Origin: Parvibaculaceae bacterium
GTDB lineage: Bacteria > Pseudomonadota > Alphaproteobacteria > Parvibaculales > Parvibaculaceae
Length of the DNA: 64,000 bases
Direction: 5' to 3'
NCBI GenBank assembly: GCA_019636015.1
Contig: JAHBYJ010000001.1
Coordinates: forward strand, 868,001 to 932,000
A program made the translations under genes and the position numbers. Shown here in pieces: positions 25,925 to 35,584 of this stretch (its first letter is position 1; each line of letters starts with the position of its first letter). A model generated the notes under the pieces. That model was not told where the DNA came from. It worked only from the letters and a program-made list of their open reading frames with translations, and made no database searches.

Positions 25925-27442
25925 ATGACGGAAACGAGAGAAACGGCGCGGCGCCCGGAGAACGGACGCACGGCATTCCTTGTGTGGCCTTTCCGCGGCT
26001 CGCTGTCGCGTCGCCTCCTGCTCCTCACCATTCTCTTCGTCATGCTGGCGGAAGTGCTGATCTTCGTGCCCTCGGTCGCGAATTTTCGTCTCACCTGGCT
26101 CGAGCAGCGCATGGCCGCGGCGCAGATCGCTTCGCTCGCGTTGGAAGCGCGGCCAGACAATATGGTGACGCCGGCGCTCCGGGAGGAGTTGCTTGAAAAC
26201 GCGCAGGTCTACTCGGTCGCCCTGATCCGCGACGATGCGCGGCGCCTCGTTCTCAGCGACGACATGCCGCCCATGGTCGATGCGGAATTCGACCTGCGCG
26301 ACGCCATGGCCATGATGCTGATCATGGATGCCGTCGAAACCATCATGGCGCGCGAGGGGCGCATCATCCGCGTTACCGGCGAGCCGGGCTTCGGCGCGGG
26401 CGAGTCGATCGAGATCGTTCTCGACGAGACCCCGCTCCGCAAGTCCATGCTGCGCTACGCGAAGAACATCTTTCTGCTCTCACTCGTGATCTCGATCATC
26501 ACGGCAAGCCTCGTCTATATCGTTCTCCATTTTCTGCTGGTCCGGCCCATGCGGCGCCTGTCGGACAACATGATCGCTTTCCGCGAGAATCCGGAAGACG
26601 CCCGCCGGGTGATTGCGCCGTCCGCGCGCGATGATGAAATCGGTGTCGCGGAGCGCGAACTGGCCGATATGCAGATCGGCATCAGGGCGACGTTGAACCA
26701 GAAGGCGCGCCTCGCCTCGCTCGGCATTGCCGTGTCCAAGATCAGTCACGATCTCCGCAATATTCTGGCAAGCGCGCAGCTCATTTCGGACCGCATCGGC
26801 GCCGTGAACGATCCAACCGTGCAACATCTGGCGCCACGGCTCTTCGCCTCGATCGACCGTGCAATCGATCTCTGCGCGAAATCGCTCAAATTCGGTGTGG
26901 CGGACGAGCCGATGCCCGATCGCCGTCCCGTTGCATTGCAGCCGCTCGCCGGGGAAGTGGTCGAGGCCGTCTCTCGCGACGATGATGGAATAGACTGGAT
27001 CGTCGACATCGCACCTGACCTCCATATCGATGCGGACCCGGATCAGCTCTTCCGTCTGCTGCTCAATCTCGCGCGCAACGCGTCGCAGGCCGTAACGGAA
27101 GGCGAGGGTGCTGCACCGGAAAACGGCGAGATACGCCTTGCCGCGCGCCGCGAACGAAGCCATGTCCATATCGACATATCCGACAAGGGGCCCGGCTTGC
27201 CGAAAAAGGCGCTCGATCATCTCTTTGAACCGTTCTCGGGCGGCACGCGCAGCGATGGCACAGGCCTTGGTCTTGCCATAGCCGCCGAGCTCGCGCGCAG
27301 CCATGGCGGCCATATCGAGCTCGTATCTACAGGCGCTGCCGGCACGACCTTCCGTGTCTGCATTCCGGATCGCGGCGCCGCCCATCTCGATTGTCCGGAC
27401 GAAGGAGCCGCCGCGATGGCGGCGCAGGGACAGGAAATATGA
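25925..27442 (+). CDS. Membrane sensor histidine kinase (HAMP, HisKA, HATPase), orphan
   Basis: A 505-residue two-component sensor. Membrane segment 1 is about residues 31-50, a periplasmic sensor region about 51-178, membrane segment 2 about 181-206, then HAMP. The phospho-acceptor is His275 in SKISHDLRNILAS. The ATPase domain has LLLNLARNASQAV (N box), DKGPGLPKK (G1) and GTGLGLAIAAELA (G2). No response regulator is adjacent. Its stop overlaps the start of otsB in ATGA (27439-27442), an unusual coupling of a sensor kinase to a trehalose enzyme. The periplasmic sensor shows no recognised domain. Confidence 0.9.
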   Translation: MTETRETARRPENGRTAFLVWPFRGSLSRRLLLLTILFVMLAEVLIFVPSVANFRLTWLEQRMAAAQIASLALEARPDNMVTPALREELLENAQVYSVALIRDDARRLVLSDDMPPMVDAEFDLRDAMAMMLIMDAVETIMAREGRIIRVTGEPGFGAGESIEIVLDETPLRKSMLRYAKNIFLLSLVISIITASLVYIVLHFLLVRPMRRLSDNMIAFRENPEDARRVIAPSARDDEIGVAERELADMQIGIRATLNQKARLASLGIAVSKISHDLRNILASAQLISDRIGAVNDPTVQHLAPRLFASIDRAIDLCAKSLKFGVADEPMPDRRPVALQPLAGEVVEAVSRDDDGIDWIVDIAPDLHIDADPDQLFRLLLNLARNASQAVTEGEGAAPENGEIRLAARRERSHVHIDISDKGPGLPKKALDHLFEPFSGGTRSDGTGLGLAIAAELARSHGGHIELVSTGAAGTTFRVCIPDRGAAHLDCPDEGAAAMAAQGQEI

Positions 27443-28185
27443 AGCTCCAAAAGACAGGCCTCCCGTCGCCGAGCCGCGACTGGGCGCTCTTTCTGGATTT
27501 CGACGGTACGCTGACGGAGCTCGCCCCGACGCCTGATGCCGTCACCATCGACCCGGCGCTTCGATCCGTTCTTGCGGCGCTTGAAGAGGGATTGGGCGGC
27601 GCCCTCGCCATCGTCTCCGGCCGCCCCCTTTCCGACATCGATGCGCTTCTCGGTATCGGACTTCCAGGCGCCGGCGTTCATGGTCTCGAATTGCGTGAAA
27701 CCCGCGGCGGCGCCGTGCAGCCGCCGCGCGACATGGCGGCTATTCGTGTGATTGAACGTGCATTGGCGCCGATGGTCGAGGCCGATCCGCGCCTCATTCT
27801 GGAACGAAAGCCGGGCGCCATCGCTTTTCACTATCGCCGCGCACCGGAGCGCGAGGATGAATGCCGCGCCGCCATGGCGCGCGCCCTCGACGGATTGACC
27901 GGCATGGCGCTGATCGATGGCAAGATGGTGCTCGAGGTGAAGCCCGATCACATGAACAAGGGCGTCGCCATCGCCCGTCTTCTGGATGTCGAACCGTTTG
28001 CCGGGCGTATTCCGGTTTTCGCGGGCGACGATCGCACAGATGAGGATGGCTTTGAGGTCGTCAATGCGATGAAAGGCGTTACGATAAAGATCGGACCCGG
28101 CGATACGCGCGCATCTCACCGGCTTTCATCCGTCGATGCGCTGCTTGCCTGGCTGAAAGAGGTATCCAGATTGCTGTCTGTTTGA
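27439..28185 (+). CDS. otsB: Trehalose-6-phosphate phosphatase
   Basis: A 248-residue HAD-type phosphatase that removes phosphate from trehalose-6-phosphate. Motif I is ALFLDFDGTLTELAPTPDAV, the nucleophile being the first Asp of DFDGT. GAGVHGLE and KPDHMNKGVAIARL (motif III lysine region) follow, then FAGDDRTDEDGFEVVN (motif IV). The ATG at 27439 overlaps the kinase stop. It is followed by a GH15 glucosidase, otsA and glucokinase, forming a complete trehalose set. Confidence 0.93.
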   Translation: MKLQKTGLPSPSRDWALFLDFDGTLTELAPTPDAVTIDPALRSVLAALEEGLGGALAIVSGRPLSDIDALLGIGLPGAGVHGLELRETRGGAVQPPRDMAAIRVIERALAPMVEADPRLILERKPGAIAFHYRRAPEREDECRAAMARALDGLTGMALIDGKMVLEVKPDHMNKGVAIARLLDVEPFAGRIPVFAGDDRTDEDGFEVVNAMKGVTIKIGPGDTRASHRLSSVDALLAWLKEVSRLLSV

Positions 28186-28196
28186 ATGGAGGTGTT

Positions 28197-29987
28197 TTGT
28201 CCACGCTCGATCTCGGTGTGATTGGAAATGGAACCTATGGTGCGCTGATAGACGACAAGGCCCGGATCGTCTGGTGCTGCCTGCCCCGCCTCGATGGCGA
28301 TCCGGTATTCTGCGATCTCCTGAATGGCGGCCGCGAGGAAAATCCGGATGGCGGGTACTGGTCGGTCGAGATCGAGAACCTGGCCTCCTCTCGTCAATTC
28401 TACCGGCCCAACACGGCGATCCTGATTACCGAACTGACCGACAAGGACGGAAACGCCGTCGAGATATGCGATTTCGCGCCGCGCTTCACGAGGCGCGAGC
28501 GCATCTTCCAGCCTATGACCCTGGTCCGCCGCGTGCGCCCGCTTGCAGGATCGCCTCGCATCCGCATCCGCATCCGTCCCCGCTTCAACTACGGACTTCG
28601 CGAGCCCGGCACGACGCGCGGCAGCAATCACATACGCTTCTTTCACAGCGGTCTTGCCATCCGCATGACCACCAATGCGCCTCTCACCTATGTGCAGGAC
28701 GAAACGGCCTTCAATCTCACGACGCCTCTGAGTTTCATTCTCGGGCCGGATGAAACGCTGACGACCGGCATCGAGGAAACCGCACGCGAGTTCGAAGAGC
28801 GCACGGATGACTATTGGCGCCGCTGGGTGCGCCGGCTCGCGCTGCCTTTCGAATGGCAGCAGGCGGTAATCCGCGCCGCCATCACGCTCAAGCTCTGCTG
28901 CTTCGAGGAAACCGGCGCCATCGTCGCCGCCTTGACGACCAGTATCCCCGAGGCAGCGAATTCCGAACGTAACTGGGACTATCGCTTCTGCTGGCTGCGC
29001 GATGCCTTCTTTGTCGTCCGCGCGCTCAATTCGCTTGCCGAAGTGGAGACGATGGAAATCTACCTGCGTTATCTCGGCAACATTGTCGGGGCAGCAGCCG
29101 GCGGCCATCTCCAACCCGTCTATGGCATCGGTCTCGAAACCGCGCTCGATGAGCACATCGTTCCCTCTCTGTCGGGCTATCGCGGCATGGGCCCCGTTCG
29201 CCGCGGCAACCAGGCCTTCGAGCATTTCCAGCACGATGTCTATGGCAACGTCATTCTCGCCGCCTCGCAATCCTTCTTCGATGAGCGGCTGTTGCAGCGC
29301 CTCACCGTCGCGGATTTCGAACGCTTCGAGCAAGTGGGCGAGCGCGCCTTCGCGCTCCACGACCAGCCGGACGCCGGCATGTGGGAATTGCGTACCATGG
29401 CGCGCATCCACACATCGTCGAGCCTCATGTGCTGGGCGGCCTGCGACAGGCTGTCGAACATTGCGGCTCATCTCGGCCTCGCCGCCCGTGCACGTTACTG
29501 GCGGGAAAGGGCGCGCACGGTCCATGCGGCGATTTGCGAACGTGCATGGAACCCGAAGCTCGGCGCCTTCGCCGAAAGTTTCGGTGGCGACCAGCTCGAT
29601 GCCAGTCTCCTTCTGATGGCGGAAGTGAATTTTCTGAAGCCGGATGACGAGCGGTTCCGCAAGACGCTCGCCGCCATCGAGAAGGCGCTTCGCCGCGGCA
29701 ACCATATGTTCCGTTACGCGACCGCGGATGATTTCGGTATCCCGCGGAACGCATTCAACATTTGCACGTTCTGGTACATTGATGCCTTGGCGCGTGTGGG
29801 ACGGACCGAGGAGGCAAGAGAGATATTCGAATCTATTCTTGCTTGCCGGAACGGCCTTGGCCTTCTTTCCGAGGACACCGATACCGCCACGGGAGAACAT
29901 TGGGGAAACTATCCCCAAACCTACTCGCTCGTGGGCATCATCAATTCGGCCATGCGGTTGAGCCGCAGATGGGAAGAGCAGGTATGA
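28197..29987 (+). CDS. Glycoside hydrolase family 15 protein (glucoamylase/trehalase-like)
   Basis: A 596-residue cytoplasmic GH15 enzyme. The N-terminal beta domain (about 1-215) is of the trehalase-associated type (STLDLGVIGNGTYGALID, DDKARIVWCCLPRLDGDPVF). The (alpha/alpha)6 barrel has ERNWDYRFCWLRDAFFVVRA, the general-acid region, and LSEDTDTATGEHWGNYPQTY, the base region. I choose TTG at 28197 because GGAGG (28188-28192) lies 4 bp before it; TTG at 28182 has no such site. Bacterial enzymes of this type include glucoamylases and GH15 trehalases. Lying between otsB and otsA suggests trehalose hydrolysis, which is inferred. Its stop overlaps the otsA start in ATGA. Confidence 0.88.
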   Translation: MSTLDLGVIGNGTYGALIDDKARIVWCCLPRLDGDPVFCDLLNGGREENPDGGYWSVEIENLASSRQFYRPNTAILITELTDKDGNAVEICDFAPRFTRRERIFQPMTLVRRVRPLAGSPRIRIRIRPRFNYGLREPGTTRGSNHIRFFHSGLAIRMTTNAPLTYVQDETAFNLTTPLSFILGPDETLTTGIEETAREFEERTDDYWRRWVRRLALPFEWQQAVIRAAITLKLCCFEETGAIVAALTTSIPEAANSERNWDYRFCWLRDAFFVVRALNSLAEVETMEIYLRYLGNIVGAAAGGHLQPVYGIGLETALDEHIVPSLSGYRGMGPVRRGNQAFEHFQHDVYGNVILAASQSFFDERLLQRLTVADFERFEQVGERAFALHDQPDAGMWELRTMARIHTSSSLMCWAACDRLSNIAAHLGLAARARYWRERARTVHAAICERAWNPKLGAFAESFGGDQLDASLLLMAEVNFLKPDDERFRKTLAAIEKALRRGNHMFRYATADDFGIPRNAFNICTFWYIDALARVGRTEEAREIFESILACRNGLGLLSEDTDTATGEHWGNYPQTYSLVGIINSAMRLSRRWEEQV

Positions 29988-31381
29988 GTCGCCTTGTCGT
30001 CGTATCGAATCGTGTGGGGCCCGTGAAGGATGCTGCCCGCGCGGGCGGCCTTGCCGTTGCGCTTGTCGAAGCCCTGAAGTCGCGCGGCGGCCTCTGGTAC
30101 GGCTGGAGCGGAAAAATCGAAGCGCGCGGCGGCGATACGGCGAAAGTCGAGGATGTGGGTCAGCTCACGCTTGCGACCGTCGATCTGTCGCCCGAGGAAC
30201 ATGAGGAATATTACAACGGCTTCGCGAACCGTTGCCTCTGGCCTCTCTTCCACTACCGGACCGATCTCACTGCCTTCGACCGGCGCTACTATGAAGGCTA
30301 CCGCCGCGTGAACGCGAAATTCGCGCGCGTGCTCCTCCCCCTGCTGCGGCCCGACGACACGATCTGGGTGCACGATTACCATCTGCTCGCTTTCGGCGAC
30401 GAGTTGCGGCAGATGGGCGCGAGCCAGCGGATGGGATTCTTCCTGCACATTCCCTTTCCCGCGCGTGAGGTGCTGACCACCGAGCCGCATCACGACACGA
30501 TGGTGCGAGGCCTCTTCGCCTATGACGTGCTCGGCTTCCAGACCGAACAGGATTGCGAACGCTTTCGCGACTATGTCGTTCGCGAAGCGGGCGGCCGTGC
30601 GGATGGAGACAAGGTCTATTGCTTCGGCCGCAGCGTCAGGCTGCGGGCATTCCCGATCGGCATCGATGCGGAAGGATTTTCTCGCATCGCCGCAACCGAC
30701 AAGGATGCGCGCCGCCAGTTCGAGAAGGCCAAGGCAGGACTTGGAGATCGCATGCAGATCCTCGGCGTCGATCGCCTCGACTACACCAAGGGCATCCCCG
30801 AGCGCATTCGTGCCTATGAGCGCCTGCTGGAGGACTATCCCGACGCGCGCCGTGCCGTCTCCTTCCTGCAGATCGCGGCGACGTCGCGTGGCGATGTCCA
30901 GGAATATCAGGCGATGCGCGAGGAGCTCGACGGACTCGCAGGCCATGTGAATGGCACCTATGGAGAGTTCGACTGGACGCCGCTTCGCTATCTGAACCGG
31001 CCCGTGGCTCGCCGCGCCCTTGCCGGCCTCTACCGGGCGAGCAAGATCGGTCTCGTCACCCCGCTGCGCGACGGCATGAATCTGGTCGCCAAGGAATATG
31101 TTGCCGCGCAGGACTCCGAAGACCCCGGCGTCCTCGTTCTCTCCCGCTTCGCAGGCGCCGCCCAGCAGATGCCCGAAGCCCTCATCGTCAATCCCTACGA
31201 TATAAAAGGCGTTGCCGACGCGCTCCAGATCGCGCGTTATATGAGGCTCGATGAACGGCGCGAGCGCCACAAGGCGCTGATGGCGCGGCTGGTCAGGGAG
31301 GATGTGGCGCATTGGCGCGACGATTTTCTGGACATGCTGGCCGCGGTGCCGAGGCACGCGGACGTGGCGGTCGCCTCCTGA
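29984..31381 (+). CDS. otsA: Trehalose-6-phosphate synthase
   Basis: A 465-residue GT20 glycosyltransferase that joins UDP-glucose and glucose-6-phosphate. The start [16 protein letters not shown] at 29984 gives the canonical N-terminus. Other blocks: [102 protein letters not shown] and [22 protein letters not shown]. It overlaps the GH15 stop, so translation is coupled. Trehalose serves stress protection or carbon storage. Confidence 0.95.
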   Translation: MSRLVVVSNRVGPVKDAARAGGLAVALVEALKSRGGLWYGWSGKIEARGGDTAKVEDVGQLTLATVDLSPEEHEEYYNGFANRCLWPLFHYRTDLTAFDRRYYEGYRRVNAKFARVLLPLLRPDDTIWVHDYHLLAFGDELRQMGASQRMGFFLHIPFPAREVLTTEPHHDTMVRGLFAYDVLGFQTEQDCERFRDYVVREAGGRADGDKVYCFGRSVRLRAFPIGIDAEGFSRIAATDKDARRQFEKAKAGLGDRMQILGVDRLDYTKGIPERIRAYERLLEDYPDARRAVSFLQIAATSRGDVQEYQAMREELDGLAGHVNGTYGEFDWTPLRYLNRPVARRALAGLYRASKIGLVTPLRDGMNLVAKEYVAAQDSEDPGVLVLSRFAGAAQQMPEALIVNPYDIKGVADALQIARYMRLDERRERHKALMARLVREDVAHWRDDFLDMLAAVPRHADVAVAS

Positions 31382-31405
31382 CGGCGCCGCCGCGCAGGGG
31401 GAGAA

Positions 31406-32386
31406 ATGTATCTTGTTGCCGACATAGGCGGGACAAATGCCCGCTTCGCGCTGGCGGCGCCGGGGCCCCTCCGGCCTGATATTTCTTCGCCATCCATCTA
31501 TCTCACCGCCGACTATCCCTCGATGGAAGATGCGCTGCGCGCTTTCCTCGATGCTTCCGGCAAACCGGAGATTTCCGGCGTCGCGGCTTGTGCTGCCGGC
31601 CCCGTGGAAGGCGAGGGCAACGATGTCCTGATCCGGATGACGAATTGCCCATGGGAAGTATCTGTCGCGAACCTCGCTCGCGTCACAGGCGTCGGCGCGC
31701 CCCGTCTGATGAATGATTTCGCCGCGCTGGCCCTTTCCATCCCTGCCCTGGAACGGACCGAACTCCACGCCATCGGCCCGGCACTCACGCCGCGGCGCGG
31801 GGCGCCGGTCGGCATATTGGGGGCGGGCACCGGCCTCGGCATCTCGTCCCTCGTCATCGACGGTCCGCATGAGATCGCCGTTCCGGGAGAGGGCGGCCAT
31901 GCCGATCTTCCGCCCGGCTCTCCGCGCGAAGGGGAAATTCTCGCGCGTCTTCAGGCGAAGCATGGTCATGTTTCGCTTGAGCGCGTGCTTTCGGGCCCGG
32001 GGCTCGTCGCACTTCATGCCGCGCTTTGCGCCATCGAGGGCAGGGCGGAAGGCAGGCTGGCACCGCCGGAAATTGCCCGGCTCGCGCAGGCGGGAGATGC
32101 GCTGGCGGCGGAGGCGATAGAGCTTTTCTGCGGCTGGCTCGGCGCGGTTGCGGGCAATCTCGCGCTCACGCTCTGCGCCGAAGGCGGGATCTATATCGGC
32201 GGCGGTATCGTGCCCGGATGGATCGAGCACGCGCCGGGTCTCTTCGATGAGGCCCGCTTCCGTGCGCGCTTCGAGGACAAGGGGCGTATGTCCGCCCTGC
32301 TCAAGCGCATCCCCGTCTTCGTCATCCGGCGCAAGGATGCGGCGCTGCTCGGCCTCGCCCGCGCCGCACGCGCCAGTTCAAGGTAG
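31406..32386 (+). CDS. glk: Glucokinase
   Basis: A 326-residue ATP-dependent glucokinase of the E. coli type. The phosphate-1 motif is LVADIGGTNARFALA at the N-terminus; LMNDFAALALSIPAL carries the catalytic aspartate, followed by GAGTGLGISSLV and PGEGGHADLPPGSPRE. YIGGGIVPGWIEH is the C-terminal signature. It lies 24 bp after otsA. In this operon it would phosphorylate glucose released by the GH15 enzyme and return it to the OtsA substrate. The last 9 bp overlap the convergent ggt gene. Confidence 0.93.
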   Translation: MYLVADIGGTNARFALAAPGPLRPDISSPSIYLTADYPSMEDALRAFLDASGKPEISGVAACAAGPVEGEGNDVLIRMTNCPWEVSVANLARVTGVGAPRLMNDFAALALSIPALERTELHAIGPALTPRRGAPVGILGAGTGLGISSLVIDGPHEIAVPGEGGHADLPPGSPREGEILARLQAKHGHVSLERVLSGPGLVALHAALCAIEGRAEGRLAPPEIARLAQAGDALAAEAIELFCGWLGAVAGNLALTLCAEGGIYIGGGIVPGWIEHAPGLFDEARFRARFEDKGRMSALLKRIPVFVIRRKDAALLGLARAARASSR

Positions 32387-34111
32387 CTCCGACACCACAT
32401 TGCCGTCGCGCCGCGGATCGGCCGCGCCGTCGAGCCCCTCCGGCGTTACGCGAATGCCATGCAGGCCGCTCATCAATTCGCGCGCCTCGACCGTGTGCCC
32501 GAGTTCCCGGAGCGCCGGCGCAAGATCCTCGAGCGGCGTACCGGCCTCGATCTCGAGCGGCCCGTTCCTGTCGACGAAGCGCGGCAGTGAGATCGCCGTC
32601 TTCATGTCCATGTCCCAGTCGATGAGCGCAATCAGTGTCTGCGTCACATAGGCGATGATGCGGCTACCCCCGGGCGAGCCTATGGCGGCATAAAATTCAC
32701 CGTTACCGTCGAACACGATCGCGGGCGTCATGGAGGACCGCGGCCGCTTGCCCGGCGCCACGGCATTCGCCACCGGCTCGCCATCGACCTCCGGCAGGAA
32801 GGAGAAATCCGTGAGCTGATTGTTGAGCATCATGCCGCCCGCCATGAGATGCGAGCCGAAAGGCCCTTCCACCGTCGTCGTCATGGAGACGACATTGCCT
32901 TGCGCATCGACGATGCTGAAATGGCTGGTGGAGGGCATGTCCACCGGCTGGTTGAGTCCCCAGTTCATCGCCCGCTCGTTCGGCAGCTCGCCGGGCCTGG
33001 CCTTGCCCCGCGTGATGCTCGCATCGAGCTCTTCCGAGCGGCGCTCGAGATAGGCAGGGTCGAGCATCGCCTTCGCAGGCACGGAGACGAAATCCGGATC
33101 GCCGATATATTTGTCGCGGTCTGCATAGGCGAGCTTCATCGCCTCGGCGATGAAATGGACCGACATCTGCGTCATCGGCTCCATGCCCTTCAGATCGTAG
33201 TGGGACAGGATACCGAGAATCTGCAGCGCCGTGATGCCGCCGGAGGTCGGCGGCGGCATGGAGCAGACGCGGTACGCCCGGTAGGGCGCGCAGACGGGCT
33301 CGCGCTTCTTCGCTTCATAGGCGGCGAAATCGTCCATCGACAGCGTGCCGGGCCGCATCGGCGCGTTCTGCACCGTCGCGACGATCTCCTCCGCCACCGG
33401 CCCTTCATAGAAGCCGCGCCAGCCTTCCGCGGCAATGCGCTTCAGCGTTTCCGCATAGGCCGGATTCTTGAGGATGTCGCCTTCCGCGGCGGGCACGCGC
33501 GTGCCGTCCGCATCGAGGCGATAGAAGTAGTCCTGCGCCACCGGCATCTGCATGAGAACGGGATCGCGCGCAATCGCTTCCGCGAGCTTCGGTGCAACCG
33601 CAAAACCATCCTCCGAAAGCCGGATCGCCGGTGCGAAGAGATCGGCCCAGGGAAGGCGCCCATGCTCGCGATGCGCGAGCCACATCATCTTCACCACACC
33701 GGGCGTACCGACGGAGCTGCCGCCGATCATCGCTTCGAGAAAGGGCAGGGGTTTTCCCTCTTCGTCGAGAAAGAGCGCCGGCGTCGCGCCCATCGGCGCC
33801 GTCTCGCGCCCGTCATAGGCGTCGAGCCTGTCCGCCGACTTGTCGTAATGAAGCAGGAAGGCGCCACCCGCGAGGCCGGAGGATTCGGGCTCGACGAGAG
33901 ACAGCACCGCCTGCACCGCGATCGCCGCATCCGTGGCGCTGCCGCCCGCGCGCAGGATTTCCGCCCCCGCCTCGCTCGCATAGGGATTGGCGCTTGCCAC
34001 CATGAAGGGTTGCGGCTCGCTGCCGCGCCAGACGAGAGAGAGCGCCGTGACGAGAACCACAAGTCCGAGCGCAGCGATGCTGAGGCCCGGCAGGAGGCGT
34101 TCGAGTTTCAT
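32378..34111 (-). CDS. ggt: Gamma-glutamyltransferase (gamma-glutamyltranspeptidase)
   Basis: A 577-residue N-terminal-nucleophile hydrolase of glutathione and other gamma-glutamyl compounds, with an N-terminal membrane/signal segment (LLPGLSIAALGLVVLVTALS) that sends it to the periplasm. GSATDAAIAVQAVLSLVEPE and SSGLAGGAFLLHYD are typical large-subunit blocks. Self-cleavage should occur before the threonine of PSTSHFSIVDAQGNVVSM (family pattern T-[ST]-H). GSPGGSRIIAYVTQTL is the small-subunit oxyanion region. The start MKLERLLPG at 34111 opens the signal segment. It is divergent from a P1 peptidase. Confidence 0.93.
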   Translation of the reverse strand: MKLERLLPGLSIAALGLVVLVTALSLVWRGSEPQPFMVASANPYASEAGAEILRAGGSATDAAIAVQAVLSLVEPESSGLAGGAFLLHYDKSADRLDAYDGRETAPMGATPALFLDEEGKPLPFLEAMIGGSSVGTPGVVKMMWLAHREHGRLPWADLFAPAIRLSEDGFAVAPKLAEAIARDPVLMQMPVAQDYFYRLDADGTRVPAAEGDILKNPAYAETLKRIAAEGWRGFYEGPVAEEIVATVQNAPMRPGTLSMDDFAAYEAKKREPVCAPYRAYRVCSMPPPTSGGITALQILGILSHYDLKGMEPMTQMSVHFIAEAMKLAYADRDKYIGDPDFVSVPAKAMLDPAYLERRSEELDASITRGKARPGELPNERAMNWGLNQPVDMPSTSHFSIVDAQGNVVSMTTTVEGPFGSHLMAGGMMLNNQLTDFSFLPEVDGEPVANAVAPGKRPRSSMTPAIVFDGNGEFYAAIGSPGGSRIIAYVTQTLIALIDWDMDMKTAISLPRFVDRNGPLEIEAGTPLEDLAPALRELGHTVEARELMSGLHGIRVTPEGLDGAADPRRDGNVVSELP

Positions 34112-34224
34112 GTCGGGTTTCCTCACGCTTATGCGGCTCTTCGGCGGCGATTTGCTATGATGCGGATAAAAGGCGCTGCGCCGCAATGGCGGGGGCGGCG
34201 AAAGACAGGAAGAGGATCAGAGAT

Positions 34225-35259
34225 ATGCATCTGGGCGCCCTTCGCAAAGGCCCGCGCAACCATATTTGCGATGTCGGCGGCATTTCCGTCGGCAATGCGG
34301 TGGATGAGGCCGCGCGCACCGGCGTCACGGTCGTCCTGCCGGACGTGCGCGCCGTCGCAGGCGGCGAGGTGCGGGGCGGCGGCCCCGGCACGCGCGAGAC
34401 GGATCTGCTCGATCCCTCCTGCCTGGTCGATGCGGTGGATGCCGTGGTGCTCTCGGGCGGCTCGTCCTGGGGGCTTGAGGCGGCCTCCGGCGCCGCCGCC
34501 TGGCTCGGCGCGCGGGGCCGCGGCTACAGGGTCGGGTCGAGCCCGCTCGTCTCGCCCATCGTGCCTTCGGCGATCCTTTTCGATCTCGCAAATGGCGGCG
34601 ACAAGAACTGGGGCGAGGAGCCGCCCTATCGCGCGCTCGGCAAGGCGGCGTGCGAAAGGGCAGGCGAGGACCTCGCGCTCGGCAATGCGGGCGCCGGCCT
34701 CGGCGCGACGGCCGGCACATATAAGGGAGGTCTCGGCTCCGCCTCCATCGTCTCGGAAAGCGGCCTTGAGGTCGGGGCTCTCATGGCGGCCAATCCCTTC
34801 GGGGCAGTGGTGATGCCGGGAACGGACCGCTTCTGGGCAGCCCCTCTTGAGATTGATGGTGAGTTCGGCGGGCGCGGCTGGCCCGAAGCGGCAGAGGGGT
34901 TCGCCGCGCAGCACCCGCTCACGGGTTCGAAGGCCCATGCGCTGGCCGGCGGCAACACGACCATCGGCGTCGTCGCCGTCAATGCAGACCTCACGCCCGC
35001 CGAGGCCCGCCGCATCGCCATCATGGCACATGACGGCATGGCCCGCGCCATCCGCCCGGTCCACGCCCCGGTCGATGGCGACACGATCTTCGTGCTGGCG
35101 ACGGGCGCCCATGCGCTCGGTCCCGCGCCGCGCCACACCGCGCTTTCGATCATCGGCGCGCTCGCCGCCGATTGCGTCTCCCGCGCCATCGCCCGCGCCG
35201 TCTATGAGGCGGAAACGCTGGGCGAAACCGTCTCCTGGCGCGAGCGCCACGGGCGCTGA
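34225..35259 (+). CDS. P1 (DmpA-like) family self-processing peptidase
   Basis: A 344-residue Ntn-type peptidase related to DmpA/beta-peptidyl aminopeptidases. The N-terminus GPRNHICDVGGISVGNA is typical. The precursor is expected to cut at a Gly-Ser bond, most likely in TYKGGLGSASIV, freeing the nucleophilic serine. DAVVLSGGSSWGLEAASG and GGNTTIGVVAVNADLT are further blocks. The start at 34225 has AGGAAGAGGA upstream; an in-frame ATG at 34186 is the alternative. No signal peptide is visible. Substrates may be D- or beta-amino acid peptides, but this is open. Confidence 0.86.
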   Translation: MHLGALRKGPRNHICDVGGISVGNAVDEAARTGVTVVLPDVRAVAGGEVRGGGPGTRETDLLDPSCLVDAVDAVVLSGGSSWGLEAASGAAAWLGARGRGYRVGSSPLVSPIVPSAILFDLANGGDKNWGEEPPYRALGKAACERAGEDLALGNAGAGLGATAGTYKGGLGSASIVSESGLEVGALMAANPFGAVVMPGTDRFWAAPLEIDGEFGGRGWPEAAEGFAAQHPLTGSKAHALAGGNTTIGVVAVNADLTPAEARRIAIMAHDGMARAIRPVHAPVDGDTIFVLATGAHALGPAPRHTALSIIGALAADCVSRAIARAVYEAETLGETVSWRERHGR

Positions 35260-35466
35260 GGCCGCAACCGGGTAGGGCGAGGGCAGGGCCGAAACCGGCG
35301 GCAAGCCGGGATTTCGGGGCCTCATCTGCCCTGAAATTTGCCCCGGTTTCGTGACCTCTCGCCCCTTGCCTTTGGCCGCCTGAGGCTTTAAGAGTGGCCC
35401 CGCATTCGGCGACGGGTGGTCACCTTCCACCCCATGCCCTTGGATCAAGGGTTTCGCGATGTGCAT

Positions 35467-35543
35467 GCGCCCGTAGCTCAGCTGGATAGAGCATCAGACT
35501 ACGAATCTGAGGGTCGGACGTTCGAATCGTTCCGGGCGCGCCA
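35467..35543 (+). tRNA. tRNA-Arg (anticodon ACG)
   Basis: A 77-nt cloverleaf. The acceptor stem GCGCCCG pairs with CGGGCGC, with discriminator G and genome-encoded CCA. The anticodon stem TCAGA/TCTGA holds the loop CTACGAA with anticodon ACG at 35501-35503. The T-loop is TTCGAAT. ACG is normally deaminated to ICG, reading CGU, CGC and CGA. The 207 bp upstream (35260-35466) holds no gene; I could not place its promoter with confidence. Confidence 0.97.
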
Positions 35544-35584
35544 TTTTCCATCGTCAAACAAACCGCTCCGGGCCTGCCGGTGCT

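Noticed and set aside
29921..32230. A 769-codon frame on the minus strand across otsA and glk
   Set aside because: Antisense shadow of two clear enzymes; no recognisable domain or ribosome site.
32849..34813. A 654-codon plus-strand frame across ggt and into the P1 peptidase gene
   Set aside because: Antisense to ggt, low-complexity Arg-rich translation and no motif.
35521..35533. GTTC-N5-GTTC near the tRNA-Arg T-loop
   Set aside because: Spacing is 5, not 7, and it lies inside the tRNA, so it is not a LexA box.
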